Positions 1-5,900 of a DNA stretch of 8,878 nucleotides are shown in pieces. Position numbers and translations under genes: made by a program. The notes below the pieces were generated by a model. That model did no database searches, was not told the origin of the DNA, and saw nothing but the letters and a program-made list of their open reading frames with translations. The DNA is from JBCCCJ01 sp039029315 (lineage in GTDB: Bacteria > Bacteroidota > Bacteroidia > J057). Numbering within the stretch: the stretch's first letter is position 1; the number at the start of each line of letters is the position of its first letter. Where the stretch lies: the NCBI GenBank assembly GCA_039029315.1, contig JBCCGK010000200.1, positions 1 to 8,878 of the forward strand, in the 5' to 3' direction.

Positions 1-302
1 AAGTAGTTCTAATCCATGACCCCGATGTGCCGCGAGGGCAGTGGAGGCTTGCTCGTTGCACTGCCGTGTTATGAAGCTCGGATGGCCATGTCCGTTCGGC
101 GGAAGTCGTCCAATCGAATGGATACAAGATCAAGAGACCAATCAATCATCTCATTCCGTTGGAGCTCCCCTTTGCTGGTCTGAATTAAGAGTCAGCATCT
201 CAACCTCAACCGGAGGGTGATGAAGAAGCTTTCCCTGGATTTTCAGAAGACGACGTACAACGCGCTGCTGAAGCCTTGCGTCGTTTCGATGATAAAGCCT
301 AA
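1..302 (+). pseudogene. Non-coding copy of the Pol C-terminus (DUF5641 half) in the 5' repeat
   Basis: This is the counterpart of codons 1856-1955 of the downstream polyprotein, in the same frame and ending at the same TAA (300-302). Two in-frame nonsense changes break it: TGA at 72-74, where the 3' copy has CGA (Arg), and TAA at 186-188, where the 3' copy has CAA (Gln). Other differences are Phe to Leu at 69-71, Asp to Glu at 189-191, Ser to Pro at 234-236 and a silent change at 48-50. No start codon or upstream gene is visible. The pattern fits a 5' LTR copy freed from coding constraint. It could also be the end of a decayed upstream element in a tandem. Confidence 0.8.
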
Positions 303-387
303 CTGTGGATTCGACACCGCAGATACCTGTACAGTTTTGCATTGTCTGTCATAACTATGCTATGTTGTTTTCATGCTTTTCACCTTG

Positions 388-484
388 GTGATTAGTCGTT
401 AACTGGTTATAGTATAACTAGTTCCAATAAAGTTTGTTCTAAATCATCAGTTCATATCGTTAGCTGGTGATTATGACTAATCAC
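388..484 (+). repeat. Nested inverted repeats around the first AATAAA
   Basis: An exact 10-bp inverted repeat pairs GTGATTAGTC (388-397) with GACTAATCAC (475-484). Inside it, AACTGGTTATA (401-411) pairs with TATAACTAGTT (413-423) except for one G-T wobble, forming a hairpin that ends two bases before the AATAAA at 426. The right arm can instead fold locally, GTGATTA (467-473) with TAATCAC (478-484) around a 4-base loop, so two mutually exclusive folds exist. A role in controlling 3'-end formation is inference. Confidence 0.6.
426..431 (+). terminator. Canonical poly(A) signal AATAAA downstream of the pol stop
   Basis: AATAAA lies 124 bp after the TAA at 300-302, with T/GT-rich sequence (AGTTTGTTCT) directly following. 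The same sequence should follow the functional pol stop in the 3' repeat, beyond the window. If used, it would end pol transcripts before the SGNH-like ORF. Confidence 0.55.
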
Positions 485-691
485 AGTGTGAGCGGTCATA
501 TTCGTGTTTTTCTGTTCGAAACTTTTAGTTTTGTTCAGGATTTTTTCGGGTTCAAAAAAAAAAATTGAATTTTTGTTTTGCCGAGAAATTTCACATATCG
601 TTGCTCGTTACCAACAGTTTGTTTGATGTAAAACATAGACGCTCGCTCATCGGGTTGGCGGGTTCTGTCTTACATGCTGTGTTGTGCAAAA

Positions 692-839
692 CCGTATAAT
701 CCTGTCCATAAGTTGGATGGTGATTTTCAGTCCATTGGTTGGATGGTCCTATTTCCCTTGACTTCCCGTATAATCCTGTCCATAGGTTGGATGGTGATTT
801 TCCGTCCATTGGTTGGGTGGTCCTATTTCCCTTCACTTC
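692..839 (+). repeat. Two tandem copies of a 74-bp unit, with four copies of an 18-bp motif
   Basis: Copies at 692-765 and 766-839 differ at four positions (about 95 % identity). Each unit contains two 26-bp-spaced versions of an 18-bp motif of the form GTCCAT-NN-GTTGGRTGGT, starting at 704, 730, 778 and 804. Short tandem motif arrays in LTR U3 regions commonly act as enhancer or factor-binding arrays; that role here is inferred. It lies 95 bp before the SGNH-like ORF. Confidence 0.85.
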
Positions 840-933
840 TCCAAACACCACTGTTTGTGCTAACAACACTTGTTTCAACCGGCATATACGCCTAACTGTT
901 GTACATTATAGATCTTGATAGTTTCGAAAAGTG

Positions 934-2259
934 ATGTCACGACAAGTGATCGATCGTTCGAGTGCGAGTTTGCACATGATACGTCGTGAACCTCTGCAGA
1001 TCGAAGTGGGACCTGGTCATGTGTTAAACCGAACCACTCCATTTGTGGAACCTCTTCTCATAGCTGGTCATACGTGTTATTCTCCGGAACAGATGATTTA
1101 CAGCATTTGCCTGTCTCAGCATAAGCTTTTTGCTTACACCGATCATTTCTGGACGGAACGACCTCATTTGATCGAACATCCTCAGGACATTTACACTGAA
1201 GTTTACAATTTCTTGCGGTCTTTCAACATGGAGTTTGATGCTCAATGGGTTTTCGAAATTCGCCGTGCTTCTATTCGGGTAATTTTGGAGCTTATCAATC
1301 ATGGCAATAACGATTTTGCTCAAGAAATGTATCGAATTCGAGGTTATCAACGAGATCCTTACTTCATTGTTGTCCAGAACACCAAAGAACGCTATTGGCA
1401 ATCAGGTTTTGGTCCAAATAAGGTTCCAAATCCCGCTCGGAACATGCCTGGGTTAAATATCTGGGGTGAATTCTTGGACAATGCTTTCAACATCAAGTTT
1501 CGCGGAAAGGAGCTGTATTCCAATCATAGCCTCCCAACGTTCTACAATTACTTGTGGAAGTATTGTTTGGATAAGGATTACAAGAAGTCCGCGGTCATCA
1601 TATCTGATAGCTCTGCTCGTCGTGTCAGATCCATTGAAGGAGGTTCCGTCTGGTATCAAGGAGCGATCACGTGCATGGATATGGCTGAATTGCTTTCTTC
1701 TCGGTTTGCTAACCTGGCTAACTTTCGATATATCATCATTTTTGCTGGTACGAATGACTCTCTTCTGCCTACTGATCAACAAGAACGGTCTTATGCTAAG
1801 CTGCGAAATTTGCTCATCCCTCTTAAGTACCATCCTGACGTTAATGTGATTTGGCACACTGGAATTGGGGTTCCAGGTTGGCCTTATGTCCCGGCTTACA
1901 CTAGTTGGTTTCGGGGTGTCTTCTTTCATGACTTCAACTGCGCGAACTTTCATCTTTGTGATTGGTCAAGACCAAACCCGTACAACGTTTTCATTGATGA
2001 TGATGGAAACCCTATTCCAAAACGTGATGGTAACGGTGAGATCCAGTATCGTGATGGTGCGGTTGTCTACAGATTTCTGGACGAGAGTGGTCGCCATGCC
2101 GACGAGGAGGGCATCAGAGCAATGTGGCGCCATATGGCGTACGGTCTATACACGGGTGAGCCCGGGGACAGAATGTTGGATCTTCGTCTAGTGAAAGTAC
2201 GCACTGATCGACGTCATTATCTTGCTGGCCGGATGAGAGACACACTACGCTTGGTCTAG
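934..2259 (+). CDS. SGNH/GDSL-hydrolase-like protein encoded within the retroelement (accessory ORF)
   Basis: 441 codons starting at the first ATG (934) after an in-frame TAG (919-921); a GTG three bases earlier is unlikely as a eukaryotic start. Residues 1 to ~215 are unrecognised. The C-terminal half carries SGNH-like blocks: I-S-D-S-S at 223-227, with Ser226 as the candidate nucleophile after strand-like AVII; Gly243 in YQGAI as block II; G-T-N-D at 272-275 after the hydrophobic strand YIIIFA, with Asn274 as block III; and GRHADEEG around His388 as block V. Two features are irregular. Block I has S-D-S instead of G-D-S, and the nearest Asp before His388 is Asp383, not the usual three residues upstream. 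No signal peptide or membrane segment is seen, so it is not an envelope glycoprotein. Esterase/SGNH domains occur in ORF1 of CR1-type LINEs, so a retroelement role is plausible. A lipid or ester substrate is unknown. It does not belong to the standard Bel/Pao gene set. The long intact frame suggests selection. Confidence 0.7.
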   Translation: MSRQVIDRSSASLHMIRREPLQIEVGPGHVLNRTTPFVEPLLIAGHTCYSPEQMIYSICLSQHKLFAYTDHFWTERPHLIEHPQDIYTEVYNFLRSFNMEFDAQWVFEIRRASIRVILELINHGNNDFAQEMYRIRGYQRDPYFIVVQNTKERYWQSGFGPNKVPNPARNMPGLNIWGEFLDNAFNIKFRGKELYSNHSLPTFYNYLWKYCLDKDYKKSAVIISDSSARRVRSIEGGSVWYQGAITCMDMAELLSSRFANLANFRYIIIFAGTNDSLLPTDQQERSYAKLRNLLIPLKYHPDVNVIWHTGIGVPGWPYVPAYTSWFRGVFFHDFNCANFHLCDWSRPNPYNVFIDDDGNPIPKRDGNGEIQYRDGAVVYRFLDESGRHADEEGIRAMWRHMAYGLYTGEPGDRMLDLRLVKVRTDRRHYLAGRMRDTLRLV

Positions 2260-2350
2260 ATCATCAGGAACACTCAGGGTTACTCTTCAGGGTTATTGTT
2301 CTCTTTTCTTGTTTGTGTATTTGTATGAATGTCAATGCGGGTTTACCTAA

Positions 2351-2358
2351 TATAAATG
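2351..2358 (+). promoter_or_regulatory. TATA-like box, candidate promoter of the genomic transcript
   Basis: TATAAATG lies 92 bp after the SGNH-like ORF stop and 290 bp before an AATAAA. Transcription starting about 30 bp downstream would give an R region of roughly 250-300 bp and put the SGNH-like ORF entirely in U3, as sag is in MMTV. This is a motif match plus position only. Confidence 0.4.
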
Positions 2359-2640
2359 TAAAAGCAGCTCATATCGGTGAGATGCACCCAAAAAGGCCGG
2401 TTATGCGTTGTGGCTGGCATGGCTCCCTAGATTTGGGTTCCGGTTCCATTGCCAAGTTTACAGTTCATGGTCAATTTTGTCCCCTCGGGAATGTCGATAA
2501 CTCTCACAGTATAACAGCGATTACCAATAATGACTAACTTTGTTTTGTTTATTCTTTAGTGATTGAACTCTGGGTTTTTTCGTTCATGGTTATGTCGTTT
2601 CTGGTCAAGTTTGTTCAACAGTTCATGATATGTTATCAAC

Positions 2641-2646
2641 AATAAA
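2641..2646 (+). terminator. Second poly(A) signal AATAAA, candidate LTR polyadenylation site
   Basis: AATAAA about 275 bp before the PBS. It lies downstream of the TATA-like box, as expected for the R region of an LTR. The TGGT/GTGTCTG-rich sequence further on could serve as a downstream element. Confidence 0.45.
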
Positions 2647-2921
2647 TAGTTAATTAACCATTGGTTTAACCGGATCGAGCCTAAAATTGGTGTCTGCTAA
2701 GTCTGCTAAACCAAAGTCAACTAACATTGGTTTATAAACATTAAGCAAATATCGACCTGGTTCACAATCACAGTTCATGCCCTTGATCTGTCGAAGCACC
2801 CGCGTTTACATGTTTCTATCCGAATCTGATTCTTACTGCTATTGCCCACTTGGATCCCAACAGCCCCGGTAATATCAACATTTATATGCATTATCTCATA
2901 ACTACAACACAAATTTGACAG

Positions 2922-2933
2922 TGGCGCTGCGAG
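2922..2933 (+). promoter_or_regulatory. Primer-binding site, probably for tRNA-Ser
   Basis: TGGCGCTGCGAG is complementary to a tRNA 3' end CTCGCAGCGCCA. A G discriminator before CCA and a GCTGCGA-type acceptor stem fit eukaryotic tRNA-Ser. It lies one base after a CA that would end the LTR and 20 bp before the gag-pol ATG, the expected place for a minus-strand primer site. The tRNA identity is from memory of tRNA-Ser acceptor stems, not from a search. Confidence 0.6.
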
Positions 2934-2953
2934 AAAAGAACTGAATATCCCAA

Positions 2954-5900
2954 ATGTCAAAAACTGGAGCTCTTCGTCGCCAATTGGGCCCATTAAAGCA
3001 TCATCTCACGACTCGGATCAGTGCAGTAACAACTGTTCTGGATTTAGATGCAGAGCAGGAAACTGTTGATAGTCGTGAACATCTTGACGATCTGATCGAA
3101 GCTAAGTCCAATCTCCTTAATGCAGCTACCCGACTTCAAACCAAACATGATGAATGGGTTACACTCCTGCAAGACTTCAGTGATCCAACGGAATTGGAAA
3201 CAGAACAAGGTCACTATGACAAGGTCTGTGATGAATATCTAGATCTACTTCTACAAGCTGAAATGAACTCTGTCAAATTAGATCGGCAGATCCGACGCCT
3301 TACCGGTCAACAGGTAACCACGGTCAGCCATGGTCCTGCTGAACTTCGTCACGATAGCGATCAACATCTCAACGACGATTCTGATCCTGAAGAAAGAAAT
3401 GGGGAACACGAATCTGCTGATTCCCGTGACAACAACGGAGCAAACGATCAAGCCGAAGCACGTGCGGACCACGTCCCAAACCCACCTTATCGTCACTATA
3501 TGACCGTCAAAGCCCCAAAAATGACTCTCCCGCGTTTTGGTGGCGATTACATGGCCTGGAAGCAATTCTGGGGCATCTTCAAAGCCAATATTCATGACAA
3601 GCCTGAATTCACCAACATTGAACGTTTCACCTATCTGCTCGGTCAGTTGGATGGAATAGCCAAAGACACCATATCTGGTTTGCTCATTACCGAAGATAAC
3701 TATTCTGCTGCTGTTTCATTGCTCGATGATCGATTCAATCGAGCCGACGAGCGCATCATCAGCATGCTCTACAGTCAATTCAAGCAAGTTCCGAACAGTG
3801 GAAATGCCACAAAAGATCGACAGAAAACTCTCGACGACTGTGAAAAATTCTTCCGCCAACTTGAAACAGCTGGCGAGGACCTCGATTCCAACCGCTCTTT
3901 GACCATCGATTTGCTCAGTAAGTTCCCTGCTGCCATGGTTCGGGATCTGCAACGATACTATCAGGTCAGCATCAACTCCAAACTCAGCGAGGTCCGTCAG
4001 GGATTGAAAAAGTCGATCCTTGAATGGGAAACCACGGCCGGTATCATTGACGATCTTCAAACAATGAAAACCGGTTCGGGTAAAGGCGACAAATCAGGAA
4101 GAGACCATTCAGGATCAAAATCTGGTGGTGATCAAAAAGGACAAAAGGATAACGGTTCCAAAAAATTCGATCCCGCTCGGTATTTCATCAATTCGTCATT
4201 AGCCACTATGGGTGGAAGCAATGGCCAGACACCTTCGCGAAGTCAGTGGCCCACGAATCTTCGTCCATGCTATTTCTGTGGCGAAAATCATCAGAACAGC
4301 AAGTGCGAGAAGTACCCAAGTGCTTCGAGTCGTATTATTCAATTGCAGTCAAACCGCCGATGCTTCCGATGCATGAAAAAGGGTCATGGATATCGGAACT
4401 GCCCTACTCACATCAACTGCATTCACTGCAATACCGAAAATGAACACACATCGGTCCTCTGTCCAGTCAAATTTCCAGAAGTGAAAGCAGAGGACAGCAC
4501 TTTCACAACAACAACAGATGATATAAATCGCGCCGAAGACACTGGCAAGCCAGAAGGTCAAACCACGTCCACATCCGGTGGCCGTGACTTGGGCTTCACC
4601 ATTCTCAACAATGAAAATAAGCCAACTCTCTTCCAAACTGCCAAGGTTCTAGCCGAAAATCCCAAGACCAAAAGTCAAATGCGCCTGCGGATCGCGCTCG
4701 ATACAATGAGTAGTCGATCTTATATTACTGATGCAGCTGCCAAGAAACTTGAACTTTTTGGCCCATGCGATGACAAGCTTTATGTTTCAGTGTTTGGCTC
4801 CCAGAAGACGTATGAATTTCCCACCAGACAGGTTCAATTCGATGTCTATTTTCGCGATGGTGAAAGGCATACCATGGCCGCGAATACCACTCGTGTCATA
4901 TGCAATTCGGGTGCCATACCCGAAAACTGGTCAAAAACCGAAGCGAAAGTGCTCAAAGAATTCAAATACTCGCTGGCCGACGATCCCTTTGATCCTCATG
5001 GACAAATCGACGTCCTGGTAGGCGCCGATCTTGTCTGGGATTTCATCGACGGTGGCAGGCTCCCCACGTCAGCACCGAATCTTTTTCTCATCCCGTCAAA
5101 ATTCGGTCTCATGCTTTCCGGAAAAACGGATCTTCCATCAAATCGGATCTCCGGAGCAACGTTTCTTTGCATCACGGAGTCTCCTTGTGCATTTCCATCC
5201 GAAACTGGCCTCGTCACAGTCAGTGAACCAAAAATCGGACATGGTGGTCCAGACATCAATGAATTCTGGAATCTGGAACGAATCGGTGTTAGTGACGATC
5301 CGATAGAGAACGATGACGATCTTGCCCTGGAAAATTTTCAAAGAACCGTTGAATTCAAGGAAGATCGATACGAAGTCACATTTCCCTGGATCGAGGAAAA
5401 GCGTGCTTTGTTACCTGACAACTACGACCTTGCGTACGATCGGTTCAAGGGACTTGCGAAGCGATTACGTGCCAATCCAGATGCTTTAAAAGCATATCAA
5501 GACATCATTCAACTGCAGAAAGAACGTCAAATCATTGAAGTTGTGCCTCAAGAACAAATTCTGAAGTCGGAAAATACGGTACATTATTTGCCGCACCATT
5601 TTGTCGTCAAACCGAGCAGTAGTACCACGAAAGTTCGCATTGTGTATGATGCAGCTGCTAAGCAATCCCGGAATTCTCCATCGCTGAACCAGTGTCTCAT
5701 GCGTGGTCCCGTCATTCTGCCGGACCTCTGTGTCCTGCTGATGAAAATCCGAGCCAAACCGATATGCGTCATATCGGATATCGAAAAGGCGTTCTTGCAA
5801 GTTGGTCTTCAAGAAAAGGAACGTGATGTGACACGCTTTCTGTGGTTTCAAGACGACACTAACCCGACACTCAAAGATAATCTGCAAATCCTGCGCTTTC

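Larger units (their letters stand above)
303..933 (+). other. Non-coding stretch between the pol-tail copy and the SGNH-like ORF
   Basis: No convincing gene is seen here. The stretch holds a poly(A) signal with surrounding inverted repeats (388-484), an 11-A run at 554-564 flanked by TTC and TTGAA, and the 74-bp tandem repeat at 692-839. A match to the nematode-type 3' splice consensus TTTTCAG lies at 724-730. No canonical TATA box is obvious just before the ORF at 934. Under the LTR model this is U3 sequence that would normally hold enhancers. Confidence 0.6.
1..2920 (+). repeat. Inferred 5' LTR (about 2.9 kb, start just outside the window)
   Basis: The segment begins with sequence repeated at 8520-8878 and ends in CA at 2919-2920, one base before a TGG-starting primer-binding site. 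This is the usual arrangement of an LTR 3' end. The PPT at 8482-8495 would place the LTR start about 24 bp before position 1. It contains a decayed copy of the pol C-terminus (1-302), AATAAA signals at 426 and 2641, a 74-bp tandem repeat, a TATA-like box at 2351 and the SGNH-like ORF. Only the first 359 bases are seen twice, so the claim that all of 1-2920 is LTR rests on the PBS position. A tandem or circular arrangement with a shorter LTR confined to about 2260-2920 is the alternative. Confidence 0.6.
2260..2953 (+). other. Non-coding stretch: promoter/R/U5-like region and leader before gag
   Basis: No supportable gene. In order it holds a TATA-like box (2351), an AATAAA (2641), a duplicated 9-mer GTCTGCTAA (2692-2700 and 2701-2709), repeats of CATTGGTTTA (2659-2668 and 2725-2734), an inverted copy TAAACCAA (2707-2714) that can pair with 2727-2734 across a 12-base loop, the LTR-end-like CA (2919-2920) and the PBS. 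The order TATA - poly(A) signal - CA - PBS matches a retroviral U3/R/U5 and leader. Confidence 0.6.

Noticed and set aside
554..564. A-run as a retroposed poly(A) tail
   Set aside because: Only 11 bases, no target-site duplication or processed-transcript boundary seen around it.
692..839. CRISPR-like array
   Set aside because: Only two contiguous 74-bp units with no unique spacers, in a eukaryotic retroelement.
591..878. 95-codon minus-strand ORF with internally repeated peptide
   Set aside because: The peptide repeat is just the 74-bp DNA tandem repeat read in reverse; no domain and no independent start context.
674..895. 73-codon plus-strand ORF
   Set aside because: Also runs through the tandem repeat; low-complexity product without recognisable motif.
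931..933. GTG start for the SGNH-like ORF
   Set aside because: Immediately followed by ATG at 934; in a eukaryotic element the ATG is the reasonable start.
1453..1953. 166-codon minus-strand ORF
   Set aside because: Lies antisense to the SGNH-like gene, whose frame carries the motif blocks; no independent evidence.
934..2259. Envelope-like (third retroviral) gene
   Set aside because: No signal peptide, fusion peptide or transmembrane segment is visible; the blocks fit an SGNH-like soluble protein.
2313..2537. 74-codon ORF after the SGNH-like gene
   Set aside because: Short, motif-free, overlaps the TATA-like box and presumed R region; more likely chance.
2733..2738. Second TATA-like box (TATAAA)
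   Set aside because: Lies after the AATAAA at 2641 and inside a presumed hairpin arm; as promoter it would leave R without a poly(A) signal.
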